64,000 nucleotides of DNA from Cryomorphaceae bacterium 1068 (GCA_027214385.1 JAPVXR010000002.1:186001-250000), one strand, 5' to 3'; positions 34,858 to 45,819 are shown, counted from the first letter of the stretch. Notes: a model not told the origin generated them from the sequence alone. Numbers and translations: made by a program.

Positions 34858-37665
34858 TTAGTGCGCTTCCAGCCAATTTTCTCCTGTGTCCATATCGACC
34901 TTCATAGGCACGCTTAGACCAGTGAATGCATTCATCATTTCTTTTTCTACGATTGGTCCGATTTTGTCAAGCTCGTCCTTTTGCGCATCAAAGACCAATT
35001 CATCGTGAACCTGAAGAATCATTTTAGACTTAAAACCTTCTTTTTCAAAGACCTCATTTAATCTGACCATGGCCACTTTTATCATGTCTGCAGCTGATCC
35101 TTGAATTGGTGCATTGATGGCATTACGCTCTGCGAAGCCTCTTACTGTTGGGTTTTTTCCGTTAATGTCTTTCAAATAACGACGACGTTTCAAGATGGTT
35201 TCGACGTAGCCATGTTCTCGAGCAAAAGTGATGCTTTCATCCATGTATATCTTTATACCCGGATACTTCGCGAAATAATTTTTAATCAGGTCAGAAGCTT
35301 CAGTTCGACTTACGTGCAAACGCTGAGACAATCCAAAGGCTGAAATGCCATAAATGATTCCGAAGTTTACCATCTTGGCTTGGCTTCTCATTTCACGTGT
35401 GACTTCTTCAATGTCAACATCAAAAACTTTTGCAGCAGTAGCTGCGTGGATATCTTCTCCATCATTAAACGCTTTGACCATGGCTTCATCGCCGCTCAAG
35501 TGAGCGATCAGTCTCAATTCTATTTGAGAATAGTCGGCTGCGAAAATGATGTGATTTTCATCTGTGGGAATAAAAGCTTCGCGGGTTCTTCTGCCCAGCT
35601 CAGTTCTGATAGGAATGTTCTGGAGGTTTGGATTTTGGGAACTCAAGCGGCCCGTAGCTGCAACGGCCTGCATATAAGTGGTGTGGATTCGTTGATCCTT
35701 TGGGTTAATTAATTCAGGAAGGGAATCAACATAAGTGCTTTTCAGTTTCACCACTTGTCGATACTCCAAAAGCTTGCTAACGATTGGTTGATCGTGCTCG
35801 TATTTTAACAGCGTTTCTTCGTTGGTGCTGTATTGTCCTGATTTGGTTTTTTTTGGCTTAGAATCAATCTCAAGTTCATCAAATAGAATAACGCCAAGCT
35901 GTTTTGGGCTGCCAATGTTGAATTCTTTGCCGGCTAACTTGTAGATTTCTTTTTCTAAGTCTACGATGATTTGTTCCAACTCTTTCGAGAAGGCAAACAG
36001 CCCTTCTTTGTCAATTTTGACTCCTGCAAATTCCATTTTTGCCAAAACCGCCACCAATGGCATTTCGACATCATAGAGCAGATTCTTCAATTCGTCTGAC
36101 TCTTCCACTTTCTTTTTGAAAATTGTGTAAAGGCGGTATGTGATATCCGCATCTTCATTTGCATAAGGTGCAACTTCCTCAACGGGAATATCGCGCATGC
36201 TCTTTTGGTTTTTCCCCTTTTTTCCAATTAGCGTTTCAATGGAAATTGGTCTATAGCCTAAGTAGGTCTCAGACAACTCATCCATATTGTGTTTCATGTC
36301 AGGGTTAATGAGGTAGTGGGCAATCATGGTATCGAAGATGGGTCCTGACACTTCCATGTCGTACCATTTCAAAACAGTAATGTCATATTTCAGATTGTGC
36401 CCGATCTTTAAGATGTCTTTATTACCAAAGAAAGGTTTGAATTCCTTCAAAATAAACTTAGCTCCCGCTTGATTTTCAGGAATTGGGATATAATAAGCCT
36501 CACCTTCTTTCCATGAAAAAGACATCCCGACCAATTCGCAGTTATTGGCATCTACTGAGGTGGTTTCCGTGTCAAAACAAACCACCCTTTGCCTCATCAA
36601 ATTAGTGAGGAAAGTCGTTCGCTTGTCCTTAGTTTCAATAAGGCTATAGCTAACTTTTTCGGGGTCGAAAACTTCCATGGTGGTTACAATCTCCTCCTCG
36701 GCATCATGAACTGTATCTCCTCCGCCGCTGAAGAGATCCATCTGTGCTCCCGATGAAACGACTTGTTCACCTGAAGAAGCCATTTTTTCGCCGAGAATTC
36801 TCTCCGACATAGTTCTGAACTCGAGATCAGCAAAAATCTCTCTGAGCGCTTCTCGATCGGGTTCCTCCAAAATAACCTCCTCCGCGACGAATTTGACGGG
36901 CACTTCGCAATTGATCGTAGCCAATTCTTTCGAAAGAAGGGCTTGCTCTTTATTTTCTTGAATCCGTTCTTTCAGTTTTCCTTTTAATTCGTCAGAATGC
37001 TCCAGGACTCCTTCTACAGTTCCGTAATCGGCAATGAGTTTCATGGCCGTTTTTGGCCCAACTCCGGGCACACCGGGTATATTGTCTACGGCATCACCCT
37101 GTAAGCCTAGTATATCAATGACCTGCTCTGTTCGCTCAATTCCAAATTTCTCACAAATCTCTTTTATTCCCCAGACTTCACTCGCATTGCCCTGTCGGCC
37201 TGGCTTTAGCATTTTTGAATGCTCCGTTACCAGTTGACCGTAGTCTTTATCGGGCGTTACCATAAATACATCAAAACCTTCTTTTTCGGCTTGTCTTGCG
37301 ATAGTTCCTACCACGTCATCTGCCTCAAAACCTGCCATTTCTATAATAGGAATCCGAAATCCTTCGATGATCTTTCGGATATACGGGATCGACATTTTGA
37401 TATCGTCGGGAGTTTCTTCTCGATTGGCTTTGTATTCGGGGAAAGTTTCATTCCTGAATACATCGCCCGGAACATCAAATGCCACGGCAATATGAGTTGC
37501 TCCATAATTCTTGATGAGGTCATTCAAGGTATTGGTAAAACCAAACATTGCTGAGGTGTTCATTCCTTTGGAATTTACACGCGGATTGCGAATGAATGCG
37601 TAATAGGCTCTGTATATCAGAGCATAAGCATCAAGAAGGTATAGGGTGGGTCTTTTTTGGCTCAT
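34858..37665 (-). CDS. polA: DNA polymerase I
   Basis: A 935-residue family A polymerase for Okazaki fragment processing and repair. N-terminal 5'-3' exonuclease (LLDAYALIYRAYYAF; FEADDVVGTIA; TPDKDYGQLV; PGVPGVGPKTA) up to about 290, a 3'-5' exonuclease domain with intact acidic residues (FDTETTSVD; KIGHNLKYDITVL) so proofreading is likely retained, and the polymerase domain with DYSQIELRLIAHLSGD, KMVNFGIIYGISAFGLSQR, and VHDELVFD. Full length. A TAnnTTCG-type box lies at 37685-37692 upstream. Confidence 0.98.
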   Translation of the reverse strand: MSQKRPTLYLLDAYALIYRAYYAFIRNPRVNSKGMNTSAMFGFTNTLNDLIKNYGATHIAVAFDVPGDVFRNETFPEYKANREETPDDIKMSIPYIRKIIEGFRIPIIEMAGFEADDVVGTIARQAEKEGFDVFMVTPDKDYGQLVTEHSKMLKPGRQGNASEVWGIKEICEKFGIERTEQVIDILGLQGDAVDNIPGVPGVGPKTAMKLIADYGTVEGVLEHSDELKGKLKERIQENKEQALLSKELATINCEVPVKFVAEEVILEEPDREALREIFADLEFRTMSERILGEKMASSGEQVVSSGAQMDLFSGGGDTVHDAEEEIVTTMEVFDPEKVSYSLIETKDKRTTFLTNLMRQRVVCFDTETTSVDANNCELVGMSFSWKEGEAYYIPIPENQAGAKFILKEFKPFFGNKDILKIGHNLKYDITVLKWYDMEVSGPIFDTMIAHYLINPDMKHNMDELSETYLGYRPISIETLIGKKGKNQKSMRDIPVEEVAPYANEDADITYRLYTIFKKKVEESDELKNLLYDVEMPLVAVLAKMEFAGVKIDKEGLFAFSKELEQIIVDLEKEIYKLAGKEFNIGSPKQLGVILFDELEIDSKPKKTKSGQYSTNEETLLKYEHDQPIVSKLLEYRQVVKLKSTYVDSLPELINPKDQRIHTTYMQAVAATGRLSSQNPNLQNIPIRTELGRRTREAFIPTDENHIIFAADYSQIELRLIAHLSGDEAMVKAFNDGEDIHAATAAKVFDVDIEEVTREMRSQAKMVNFGIIYGISAFGLSQRLHVSRTEASDLIKNYFAKYPGIKIYMDESITFAREHGYVETILKRRRYLKDINGKNPTVRGFAERNAINAPIQGSAADMIKVAMVRLNEVFEKEGFKSKMILQVHDELVFDAQKDELDKIGPIVEKEMMNAFTGLSVPMKVDMDTGENWLEAH

Positions 37666-37718
37666 AAGAAAAATTTGCAGACTTCGAATATAATCAAAGC
37701 CACAGCCTAACCCATGAA

Positions 37719-39191
37719 TTATCCGATCTCGTAAGTGGTTCCTTCCGGCGAATCTTTTAGAACAACACCAAGTTTGGTAAGCTCATTCCTGATCTGATCA
37801 GCAGTGGTGAAGTCCTTGTTTAACTTGGCTGATTGTCGCAGCTTTATGACCAAATCCATCAAACCATCCGTGACTTCGCCTCCTGAAGCAGCTTCATCCG
37901 ATTCGTTTCGGAAACCAAGTATGTCGAAAATATACTCGTCAAAGAGCGTTTTCAACTTGTTCAAATCCTCTTCAGAGATCTTTTCTTTTCCGCTATCGAT
38001 CAGGTTGATCATTTTCACTCCTTCGAATAAGTGCGACAGTAGAATGGGCGTATTGAAATCGTCGTTCATTGCAGCTTTACACTTTACTACCAAGTCGTCT
38101 ATTTGCACAGAAGAGGTGTCAGAGGTAGTCAATTCTTGAAGGCGATTATGGCTATCCATGAGACGCTTAAATCCTTTCTCGGCTCCTCTAAGGGCATCAT
38201 TAGAAAAGTCGAGCGTGCTTGAGTAATGACTCTGCAACATAAAGAAGCGGACGGTCATGGGCGAATATCCTTGCTCCAAAAGCTTGTGGTTTCCCGTGAT
38301 CAACTCCTCAGGAGTAAATCCATTTCCTTCGCTCTTGGCCATTTTTCTTCCCTGAACGGTGAGCATGTTTCCATGCATCCAGATGCGTGGCCCGGCCTTT
38401 CCTGTAGCTCCGATATTTTGAGCGATTTCACAATCGTGGTGGGGGAATTTCAAATCCATTCCACCTCCGTGGATATCAAATTCTTCGCCCAGATACTTTC
38501 GGCTCATGGCCGAGCACTCGAGGTGCCAGCCCGGAAAGCCTTGACCCCAAGGTGATGGCCAATACATGATATGTCCTTTCTCGGCTTTCTTCCAAATAGC
38601 AAAGTCGAGCGGATCTCTTTTCTGTTCCTGTCCATCGAGGGTTCGGGTATTATTCTGCAGGTCGTCAATGTTGCGTCCCGAGAGCTTACCATATCCGAAT
38701 TCATTATTGAATTTCCGAACATCGAAATACACTGATCCATCAACCACATAACCAAAATCTCGATCGATGATCTGTTTGATCATTTCGATTTGCTCAATGA
38801 TATGTCCTGTAGCCGTAGGCTCAATAGAAGGAGGTAGAATATTGAAGATTCCCATGACATCGTGAAATCCATAAGTGTATTTCTGTACTACTTCCATAGG
38901 CTCTATCTGCTCGAGACGTGCCTTCTTTGCAATCTTATCTTCACCCTGGTCGGCATCATCCGAAAGGTGACCGACATCAGTGATATTTCTGACGTAACGT
39001 ACTTTATATCCCAAATGGCTCAGATACCTGAATACAATGTCGAAAGCGAGAAATGATCTAACATTTCCTAAATGCACATCGCTGTACACAGTGGGGCCAC
39101 AAACATAAAGGCCTACGTGTGGGGGATTGAGAGGCTCGAATTCTACTTTTTCCCTAGTTAGGGTATTGAAGATTTTGAGTTTGGATTCCAT
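37719..39191 (-). CDS. cysS: Cysteinyl-tRNA synthetase
   Basis: A 490-residue class I synthetase charging tRNA-Cys. The HIGH motif is HLGN within [17 protein letters not shown], zinc-binding residues lie in [16 protein letters not shown] and the HH of [10 protein letters not shown], and the KMSKS loop reads KMAKS. C-terminal anticodon-binding DALR-like domain present. An exact reverse-strand TATTTTTG box at 39222-39229 is its likely promoter. Length normal. Confidence 0.97.
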   Translation of the reverse strand: MESKLKIFNTLTREKVEFEPLNPPHVGLYVCGPTVYSDVHLGNVRSFLAFDIVFRYLSHLGYKVRYVRNITDVGHLSDDADQGEDKIAKKARLEQIEPMEVVQKYTYGFHDVMGIFNILPPSIEPTATGHIIEQIEMIKQIIDRDFGYVVDGSVYFDVRKFNNEFGYGKLSGRNIDDLQNNTRTLDGQEQKRDPLDFAIWKKAEKGHIMYWPSPWGQGFPGWHLECSAMSRKYLGEEFDIHGGGMDLKFPHHDCEIAQNIGATGKAGPRIWMHGNMLTVQGRKMAKSEGNGFTPEELITGNHKLLEQGYSPMTVRFFMLQSHYSSTLDFSNDALRGAEKGFKRLMDSHNRLQELTTSDTSSVQIDDLVVKCKAAMNDDFNTPILLSHLFEGVKMINLIDSGKEKISEEDLNKLKTLFDEYIFDILGFRNESDEAASGGEVTDGLMDLVIKLRQSAKLNKDFTTADQIRNELTKLGVVLKDSPEGTTYEIG

Positions 39192-39230
39192 GTGGGGATA
39201 AATAGGTTAATCGTTGGCGGCCAAAAATAC

Positions 39231-40121
39231 TTAATTGTTGGCATCTTCAAGGAGGCCATATCCTACAAACTTTCCTTCTTGATAAACCTCTACTTTTTTG
39301 AGTGTACCGTTTGCATCATATCGATGCCATTTACCATTCCAAAGTCTTCCGTTTTTAAACTCACCGATTTGCGTTACTTGCTTTCTCTGGTTATACAGCG
39401 CGTTTTGCCCACTCTGTTCAAATTCCGGAACGCGGGTTTTTTCATTCCCAGCAGACGCTTTAATGTTTTCCGGGACTTCAGGCATTTCAATTTTAGCGTA
39501 TTCAGTCCTGGCCGGCTCAAATGTTTTTACCGAATTTTCGTTTAAAATTCCATTAGCAATGACTTGAGTCAACTTGGGATTTCCATCAGGGTAGAAAGTC
39601 TTGTACAGACCGTTCGCAACACCATCTGCTACTTCTACAGATAGTTGAAGATTGCCATTTTCGTAATAGTAATTCTGCACGCCATCTCTTTTTCCTGCTG
39701 ATGTAAAGTTGAATTCTTGAGCGATCGATCCATTTTTGTGGTAGCGCTTAAATGCTCCCACATTCTTGTTCCCTTGCCAATTTCCCTCTTCCTCTAGTTT
39801 TCCATTCGGATAGTAAACCTTGTACAGACCTCGAGGGAGATTGTTTTTAAATGTAATTTCATTCCTCAATGTCCCTGAAGGGTAGTACTTTTTCCAAACA
39901 CCGATTTTCTTGTTGTTTTCGTAATTCCCTTCTTCAACTATTTGATTCTCGCGAAAACCATCCTCCAATGTCATAGAACCTGTTATTTTCCAATAGCCTT
40001 GCCTGTTTCCATTGTCATCAACAGCATTGATCTCCTCACCTCCACGACAGATGGAGGTGAGACAAAACACCACAATAAAGGTGCTGAAAACACGTAAGAA
40101 TGAATTTTGTAGGGTGCGCAT
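39231..40121 (-). CDS. YwqK-like MORN-2 repeat secreted protein
   Basis: A 296-residue protein with a signal peptide (RVFSTFIVVFCLTSICRG) and about ten MORN-variant repeats, for example YYPSGTLRNEITFKNNLPRGLYKVYYPNG. Databases label this repeat family 'toxin-antitoxin YwqK antitoxin', but nothing here resembles a toxin partner, so I take it as a repeat-scaffold protein exported to the periplasm or surface. Downstream of tdh and upstream of cysS on the same strand; a 39-base gap to cysS carries the cysS promoter box. Confidence 0.85.
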   Translation of the reverse strand: MRTLQNSFLRVFSTFIVVFCLTSICRGGEEINAVDDNGNRQGYWKITGSMTLEDGFRENQIVEEGNYENNKKIGVWKKYYPSGTLRNEITFKNNLPRGLYKVYYPNGKLEEEGNWQGNKNVGAFKRYHKNGSIAQEFNFTSAGKRDGVQNYYYENGNLQLSVEVADGVANGLYKTFYPDGNPKLTQVIANGILNENSVKTFEPARTEYAKIEMPEVPENIKASAGNEKTRVPEFEQSGQNALYNQRKQVTQIGEFKNGRLWNGKWHRYDANGTLKKVEVYQEGKFVGYGLLEDANN

Positions 40122-40175
40122 AGCGGGACCTTTTGTACCCCCACATACGCTAAATTTGAAAAAATGTTTCTGCTA

Positions 40176-41123
40176 TTAGACTACCGCTCGAAGGTTTACC
40201 AGCATGTCACTCACTAAATCTTCAAGGCCGAAATCAGGCTTCCAACCCCAATCTTTTCGCGCTAGACTGTCGTCAAGCGATGAAGGCCAACTTTTAGCTA
40301 TAAGGTCTCTATAATCAGGCTGGTACGAAATACTGAAACCAGGCATTTGTTTTTGAATGGCTTCGCTAAGTGTTTTGGGAGTAAAAGAAACACCTGAGAT
40401 ATTATACGATGTGCGAAGCGAGATATTCTCTTCAGGAGTATTCATGATTTCAAGTATAGACTTGATGGCGTCGGGCATGTACATCATTGGTAACTCTGCA
40501 TTTTCGCTGAGAAAACACTCGTAGTTCCCATTCTTGATGGCTTCGTGAAAAATGTGAACGGCGTAATCGGTAGTGCCTCCACCGGGTGCGCTTTTGTAGC
40601 CGACAATTCCAGGGAAACGCACACTCCTGATATCAATCCCGTAGCGTTTGTGGTAATATTCGCACCAACTCTCACCAGCGACTTTAGTGATGCCGTAAAC
40701 CGTAGTTGGTTCCATTATGGTGCGCTGCGGGGTTCGGTCTTTTGGTGTATGCGGTCCGAAAACTGCGATCGAGCTCGGCCAAAAGATTCGCTTGATATGC
40801 CCGTCTCTTGCGATATCCAGCACATTGCTCAGTCCGTTCATGTTCAAATCCCAACCCAGTGCAGGATTTTGTTCGGCTGTAGCCGATAGCAAAGCTGCAA
40901 GGAGGTAAATCTCGTCGACATTGTTTTTGCTGACTACTTCAAAAAGTCGCTCTTTGTCAAGAATATTCAAAGTTTCGAAAGGCCCTGCCAAAAGAGCTTC
41001 CGGAGGCGAATCTTTAATATCCGTTGCAATGACTCTATCGGTTCCGTGGATCTCGCGCAATTTGAGCGTCAGCTCGGTACCGATTTGACCGGCAGCACCG
41101 ATCACTAAGATGTTTGAAGGCAT
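40176..41123 (-). CDS. NAD-dependent epimerase-family L-threonine 3-dehydrogenase
   Basis: A 315-residue extended short-chain dehydrogenase. Rossmann motif GAAGQIGTEL at the N-terminus, active-site Ser/Thr-Tyr-Lys as YGITKVAGE, and the TDH-type segments FPGIVGYKSAPGGGTTDYA and GGTTDYAVHIFHEAI. This epimerase-like form converts threonine to 2-amino-3-ketobutyrate for glycine and acetyl-CoA. Divergent from the hmgA gene; an exact reverse-strand box TAAATTTG at 41149-41156 is its likely promoter. Confidence 0.92.
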   Translation of the reverse strand: MPSNILVIGAAGQIGTELTLKLREIHGTDRVIATDIKDSPPEALLAGPFETLNILDKERLFEVVSKNNVDEIYLLAALLSATAEQNPALGWDLNMNGLSNVLDIARDGHIKRIFWPSSIAVFGPHTPKDRTPQRTIMEPTTVYGITKVAGESWCEYYHKRYGIDIRSVRFPGIVGYKSAPGGGTTDYAVHIFHEAIKNGNYECFLSENAELPMMYMPDAIKSILEIMNTPEENISLRTSYNISGVSFTPKTLSEAIQKQMPGFSISYQPDYRDLIAKSWPSSLDDSLARKDWGWKPDFGLEDLVSDMLVNLRAVV

Positions 41124-41148
41124 TAAAAACTTGTTAGGTTGAGCGTTG

Positions 41149-41156
41149 CAAATTTA
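41149..41156 (-). promoter_or_regulatory. -7 box (TAAATTTG) of the threonine dehydrogenase gene
   Basis: Exact TAnnTTTG on the reverse strand, 25 bases upstream of the ATG at 41123. Confidence 0.45.
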
Positions 41157-41224
41157 CATAATAGTTGGTTGCAAAATTGTCATTCATTATGGCCCCGGCT
41201 TAGCCTCTTCCGCTTTTCATTTGG

Positions 41225-41232
41225 TATATTTG
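41225..41232 (+). promoter_or_regulatory. -7 box (TATATTTG) of hmgA
   Basis: Exact TAnnTTTG match 23 bases before the preferred ATG at 41256. It lies inside the frame that opens at 41139, which argues against that earlier start. Confidence 0.5.
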
Positions 41233-41255
41233 TGAACCAACTACTAAACAGCACT

Positions 41256-42419
41256 ATGCCTTTTTATCATCAACTCGGAAAGATTCCACACAAACGTCAC
41301 ACGGTATTTAAAAAGCCCGATGGAGAGCTCTACTACGAGCAGCTTTTTGGCACCGTAGGTTTCGACGGAATGTCTTCACTTCTCTATCATCTGCATCGCC
41401 CTACTCAGGTCAGTGATCTGGGAAATACATTGGATGTCTCCCCAAAAATCGCCGTTGAGAAGAACCTCAAATCATATCGATTGAAAGGATTTCAAGTTCC
41501 GAGTGAGGATGACTTTTTGGAAAGTAGAAAACCCGTTTTGGTGAACAGCGATTGCTATATCGAATTGGCTTCCCCCAGAAAGTCAATGACGGATTACTTC
41601 TACAAAAATGCAGATGCCGATGAAGTGATTTTCGTTCATCGAGGAAAAGGAACACTCAAGACCTTTTTGGGGGACCTTACCTTCTCTTACGGCGATTACT
41701 TGGTTATTCCGCGTGGAATGATTTATCAAATACACTTTGATACAGAAGACAATAAATTATTCATCGTTCAGTCTTTCAGTCCTGTTTATACCCCAAAGCG
41801 TTATCGCAATTACTTTGGTCAACTTTTAGAGCATTCACCTTTTTGTGAAAGAGACATTCGAAGGCCTGAAAACTTAAATCCGATTGACGAAAAAGGCAGC
41901 TTCTTGATGAAGATTAAGAAGGAAGATATGCTTTACCACTTTTCATATGCCACACATCCATTTGATGTGGTCGGTTGGGATGGGTATAATTATCCTTACG
42001 CCTTTTCGATCCACGATTTTGAGCCCATTACGGGAAGGGTTCATCAGCCACCTCCCGTGCATCAGACTTTCGAAACTTCCGCGTTTGTGATTTGCTCGTT
42101 TTGCCCAAGGATATACGATTATCATCCAGAAGCTATTCCCGCACCTTACAATCATTCCAATATCGATTCGGACGAAGTGCTCTACTATGTAGATGGCGAC
42201 TTTATGAGTCGAAATGACATTGATGCGGGACACATCAGCCTGCACCCCGCGGGAATTCCTCATGGACCACACCCTGGCGCTGCTGAGCGAAGCATTGGAA
42301 AAAAAGATACTGAAGAACTGGCCGTGATGGTCGATACCTTCAGACCACTAAAGCTTACGACTCATGCGATCGAAATTGCTGATGACACTTACTGGAAGTC
42401 TTGGCTCGATCACGACTAA
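41256..42419 (+). CDS. hmgA: Homogentisate 1,2-dioxygenase
   Basis: A 387-residue iron enzyme opening the ring of homogentisate to maleylacetoacetate in tyrosine degradation. It begins PFYHQLGKIPHKRHTVF, and the iron ligands are His, His and Glu in PPPVHQTFETSAFVICSF, with HPAGIPHGPHPGAAERSIG near the end; the jelly-roll core is intact. Annotating from 41139 would include a promoter box, so ATG 41256 is chosen. The next enzyme of the pathway (hppD, which makes homogentisate) follows after 37 bases in the same operon. Confidence 0.95.
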   Translation: MPFYHQLGKIPHKRHTVFKKPDGELYYEQLFGTVGFDGMSSLLYHLHRPTQVSDLGNTLDVSPKIAVEKNLKSYRLKGFQVPSEDDFLESRKPVLVNSDCYIELASPRKSMTDYFYKNADADEVIFVHRGKGTLKTFLGDLTFSYGDYLVIPRGMIYQIHFDTEDNKLFIVQSFSPVYTPKRYRNYFGQLLEHSPFCERDIRRPENLNPIDEKGSFLMKIKKEDMLYHFSYATHPFDVVGWDGYNYPYAFSIHDFEPITGRVHQPPPVHQTFETSAFVICSFCPRIYDYHPEAIPAPYNHSNIDSDEVLYYVDGDFMSRNDIDAGHISLHPAGIPHGPHPGAAERSIGKKDTEELAVMVDTFRPLKLTTHAIEIADDTYWKSWLDHD

Positions 42420-42456
42420 ATCATTAACTACCTACGAATTTTAAAATATCATTACC

Positions 42457-43599
42457 ATGGAATCAACTTCAGAATCTACACTCAATCTTAAAAAAATAAA
42501 TCCCGAGGCGGAGGATTTTCTTCCCCTTAACGGAACTGATTACGTAGAGCTTTACGTTGGAAACGCAAAGCAATCCGCCCACTATTACAAGACGGCATTC
42601 GGCTTTCAAGCAGAAGCCTACTCTGGTCTTGAGACGGGCCGGAAGGATCAGGTTTCTTACGTATTGCGCCAAGACAAAATCAGATTGGTGCTCACTACAC
42701 CACTCACTCCCGCTAGCCCGATTAACGAACACATTCGTAAGCATGGAGACGGAGTAAAGGTAGTGGCCCTTTGGGTGGATGATGCCACCAAATCTTGGGA
42801 AGAAACGACTAAAAGAGGAGCAAAATCATTTTTAGAACCTGAGACTGTCGAAGATCAGGATGGCCATATTGTTCGTTCGGGAATTCACACTTATGGTGAG
42901 ACCATTCACATTTTCATTGAGCGCAAAAATTACAACGGTGTTTTCTTGCCTGGCTATAGAAAATGGGAAAGTGACTACAACCCAGAATCTACCGGCTTGA
43001 AGTACATCGACCACATGGTTGGAAATGTTGGATGGGGTGAGATGAATAAATGGGTTGATTTTTACGCCAAGGTGATGGGCTTTGCGCAATTGATTTCATT
43101 CGACGACAAGGACATTAGTACTGAGTACACTGCCTTAATGAGTAAGGTAATGAGCAATGGAAATGGTCGAATCAAATTCCCGATCAACGAGCCCGCTAAA
43201 GGCAAGAAAAAATCTCAGATCGAGGAGTATATTGACTTTTATGAAGGTGCAGGGGTGCAACATATTGCGCTGGCCACTGACAATATTATCGAAACGGTTA
43301 CGTCTTTGCAGAGTCGGGGAGTGGAGTTCTTGTACGTCCCCGAGACCTATTATGAAACCGTATTGGACAGGGTAGGAGAGATCGACGAAGATCTTGCACC
43401 GCTCAAGAAACTTGGGATTTTGATAGACCGCGATGATGAGGGATACTTGCTTCAGATTTTTACCAAGCCTGTTGTTGACAGACCAACCATGTTCTTTGAA
43501 ATCATTCAGCGTAAAGGGGCAAAGAGTTTTGGTAAAGGAAACTTCAAAGCACTTTTCGAAGCAATTGAGCGTGAACAAGAGTCGCGAGGTACACTCTAA
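42457..43599 (+). CDS. hppD: 4-hydroxyphenylpyruvate dioxygenase
   Basis: A 380-residue Fe(II) dioxygenase converting 4-hydroxyphenylpyruvate to homogentisate. Two vicinal-oxygen-chelate domains: the N-terminal (DYVELYVGNAKQSAHYYKTAF) and the catalytic C-terminal one with ligand His in YIDHMVGNVGWGEMNKWVDF, His in GVQHIALATDNI and Glu in FFEIIQRKGAKSFGKGNFKAL. In operon with hmgA, giving the Tyr to fumarate/acetoacetate route after a transaminase. Its end overlaps the next gene by 29 bases. Confidence 0.97.
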   Translation: MESTSESTLNLKKINPEAEDFLPLNGTDYVELYVGNAKQSAHYYKTAFGFQAEAYSGLETGRKDQVSYVLRQDKIRLVLTTPLTPASPINEHIRKHGDGVKVVALWVDDATKSWEETTKRGAKSFLEPETVEDQDGHIVRSGIHTYGETIHIFIERKNYNGVFLPGYRKWESDYNPESTGLKYIDHMVGNVGWGEMNKWVDFYAKVMGFAQLISFDDKDISTEYTALMSKVMSNGNGRIKFPINEPAKGKKKSQIEEYIDFYEGAGVQHIALATDNIIETVTSLQSRGVEFLYVPETYYETVLDRVGEIDEDLAPLKKLGILIDRDDEGYLLQIFTKPVVDRPTMFFEIIQRKGAKSFGKGNFKALFEAIEREQESRGTL

Positions 43600-44065
43600 G
43601 CTACTCGCCATAATCTTCTTTTTAGCGATAGCCCTTTCGGGAATTGCTCAAGAAAGGTCGTTAGGCCTCCGCCTCGGATGGGGTGGAGGCCTTTCTTATG
43701 TTCAGTCTATTACCGAGAGTCAGGATTTCGAATTGATCCTCACTCCTAGATGGGGTGGCATTATTTTAACGGGACTTTATGAGAGGAGAGTTCCTCTATC
43801 TTCTGGTTCTTGGAATTGGTATTATGGCGGTGGCCTTCACGGAGGGTATCACCACCGAAACAATTTCATAGGAGAGGGGTTCAATGGAGACCCGCCTTAC
43901 ATAAACTTAGGCTTCGATTTGATCGTAGGAATCAAATATCGATTCGACTCCCTTCCCATAGAGTTCTCAGTAGATTATAAACCTTCTATTGAGCTCCTGG
44001 CCAATAGAAATCTCTTGCTGGAAGAATTTGCAATTTCTTTCCGCTACCTTATTTTTCAAGATTGA
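43571..44065 (+). CDS. Outer-membrane beta-barrel-like protein
   Basis: A 164-residue protein starting with GTG at 43571, inside the last 29 bases of hppD. A longer frame reaches 43433, but the N-terminus [27 protein letters not shown] from 43571 gives a proper signal peptide. The mature part has Gly/Tyr/Trp-rich alternating strands ([27 protein letters not shown]) and ends [14 protein letters not shown], like a small outer-membrane barrel or a cell-surface protein. Function unknown. Overlaps the aspS end by 17 bases. Confidence 0.72.
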   Translation: MNKSREVHSKLLAIIFFLAIALSGIAQERSLGLRLGWGGGLSYVQSITESQDFELILTPRWGGIILTGLYERRVPLSSGSWNWYYGGGLHGGYHHRNNFIGEGFNGDPPYINLGFDLIVGIKYRFDSLPIEFSVDYKPSIELLANRNLLLEEFAISFRYLIFQD

Positions 44066-45800
44066 GCTTCAAACCCAATTCCGTCAACTGAGCATCATCA
44101 ACTTGCGCGGGAGCATCGATCATTACATCTCTTCCTGAGTTGTTTTTCGGGAAAGCAATGTAATCTCTGATCGATTCCGATCCTCCGAAAAGTGAGCAGA
44201 GACGGTCAAAACCGAATGCGATTCCACCATGTGGAGGTGCGCCGTATTCAAAAGCGTTCATCAAAAATCCAAACTGTGCTTGCGCTTCCTCCTTCGTAAA
44301 CCCTAGCAAATCAAACACTTGTGCTTGCTCCTCCTTATCGTGAATTCTAATCGAACCTCCTCCGATTTCAACTCCGTTGATCACCAAGTCGTAGGCATTG
44401 GCTCTCACTTCACCCGTGGCTGATTTGAGTTTGTCCAAGTCCTCGGGCTTTGGCGAAGTAAACGGGTGATGCATGGCAAAATACCGCTGCTCGTCTTCGT
44501 CCCATTCCATTAAAGGAAAATCAACTACCCAAAGCGGAGCGAAAACCTTGGAGTCTCGTAGGCCAAGTTGATTGGCCATATGGAGTCTCAATTCACCGAT
44601 TTGTTTCTGCGTTTTATTCAAATCACCGCTCAAAACGAGCAACAAGTCGCCGACCTTTCCGCCGCAGGCTTTACACCATTCTTCGAGGTCTTCTGAAGAG
44701 TAAAATTTATCCACAGAAGACTTGAAACTTCCTTCTTCCTGGTACTTCACGTATACCAAACCTTTGGCGCCAATCTGTGGTCGCTTCACCCAGTCAGTGA
44801 GGGCATCGAGTTGCTTACGGCTCATCTCGCTCCCACCTTCTACATTGATAGCCAGAATGGATTCAGCACTGTCAAATACGTTGAACCCTTTGCCTTGTGC
44901 ATACCTTGAAATATTGTTGATTTCCATTCCGAAGCGGATATCAGGTTTATCCGATCCGTACTTCTCCATGGCAACCGCATAGTCCATTCTAGGAAAATCA
45001 CCAAGGGTAACATCCAGAACTTCTTTGAAAAGATTCTTGGTCAGACCCTCAAAAGTGTTCAGGATATCTTCTTGTTCTACAAACGCCATCTCGCAGTCAA
45101 TCTGAGTAAACTCTGGTTGACGATCAGCCCGCAAATCTTCGTCGCGGAAGCAGCGCACAATCTGAAAGTAGCGATCGTATCCACTCACCATCAGCAATTG
45201 CTTAAACGTCTGCGGTGATTGAGGTAGTGCATAGAATTCTCCCGGATTCATTCTGCTAGGAACGACAAAGTCCCTAGCACCTTCAGGAGTAGATTTAATT
45301 AAATAGGGTGTTTCGATTTCTAAAAATCCCTGGCCATCTAAGTAAGATCTGGTGGCAATGGCTAATTTATGGCGAAGCATCAAGCTTTTCTGTACAGGAT
45401 TTCGACGTAAGTCCAAATAGCGGTACTTCATTCTCAACTCGTCTCCACCGTCGGTTTCATCCTCAATGGTAAAAGGAGGAGTTTTGCTGGAGTTTAATAC
45501 GGTCAATGCTGAAGCTTCAATCTCAATATCGCCGGTGAGCATATTGGGATTTTTATTGCTTCGCTCGCTTACAGTTCCTTCGATTTTCACCACAAATTCG
45601 CGACCCAGCTTTCTGGCTTGTTCGCATAGATCAGCATTGGACTCAATGTTGAATACCACTTGAGTAAGACCATATCGGTCTCTCAAATCGACGAAGGTCA
45701 TTCCTCCTAAATCTCTCGATCGTTGAACCCAACCTGATAGAGTAGTTGATTCTCCGACGTGTTCAATGCGTAATTCTCCGCAAGTGTGTGATCTATGCAT
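44049..45800 (-). CDS. aspS: Aspartyl-tRNA synthetase
   Basis: A 583-residue class IIb synthetase. OB-fold anticodon domain (1-110), catalytic motifs [21 protein letters not shown] (motif 2; partial), [11 protein letters not shown], a GAD insertion domain near 290-400, and motif 3 [15 protein letters not shown]. The GAD domain marks the bacterial type. Promoter on the reverse strand at 45820-45849. Confidence 0.97.
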   Translation of the reverse strand: MHRSHTCGELRIEHVGESTTLSGWVQRSRDLGGMTFVDLRDRYGLTQVVFNIESNADLCEQARKLGREFVVKIEGTVSERSNKNPNMLTGDIEIEASALTVLNSSKTPPFTIEDETDGGDELRMKYRYLDLRRNPVQKSLMLRHKLAIATRSYLDGQGFLEIETPYLIKSTPEGARDFVVPSRMNPGEFYALPQSPQTFKQLLMVSGYDRYFQIVRCFRDEDLRADRQPEFTQIDCEMAFVEQEDILNTFEGLTKNLFKEVLDVTLGDFPRMDYAVAMEKYGSDKPDIRFGMEINNISRYAQGKGFNVFDSAESILAINVEGGSEMSRKQLDALTDWVKRPQIGAKGLVYVKYQEEGSFKSSVDKFYSSEDLEEWCKACGGKVGDLLLVLSGDLNKTQKQIGELRLHMANQLGLRDSKVFAPLWVVDFPLMEWDEDEQRYFAMHHPFTSPKPEDLDKLKSATGEVRANAYDLVINGVEIGGGSIRIHDKEEQAQVFDLLGFTKEEAQAQFGFLMNAFEYGAPPHGGIAFGFDRLCSLFGGSESIRDYIAFPKNNSGRDVMIDAPAQVDDAQLTELGLKLNLEK

Positions 45801-45819
45801 AGCTCAAAAATTTCGAATG

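Noticed and set aside
39231-40121. Toxin-antitoxin system suggested by the YwqK-like name
   Set aside because: No toxin-like gene lies beside it, and the protein has a signal peptide and MORN repeats, so the label is probably only historical.
42469-42744. Reverse-strand frame opposite hppD and other long shadow frames (for example opposite tdh, aspS, ansA)
   Set aside because: They lie fully within strongly conserved genes on the other strand and show no domains or signals.
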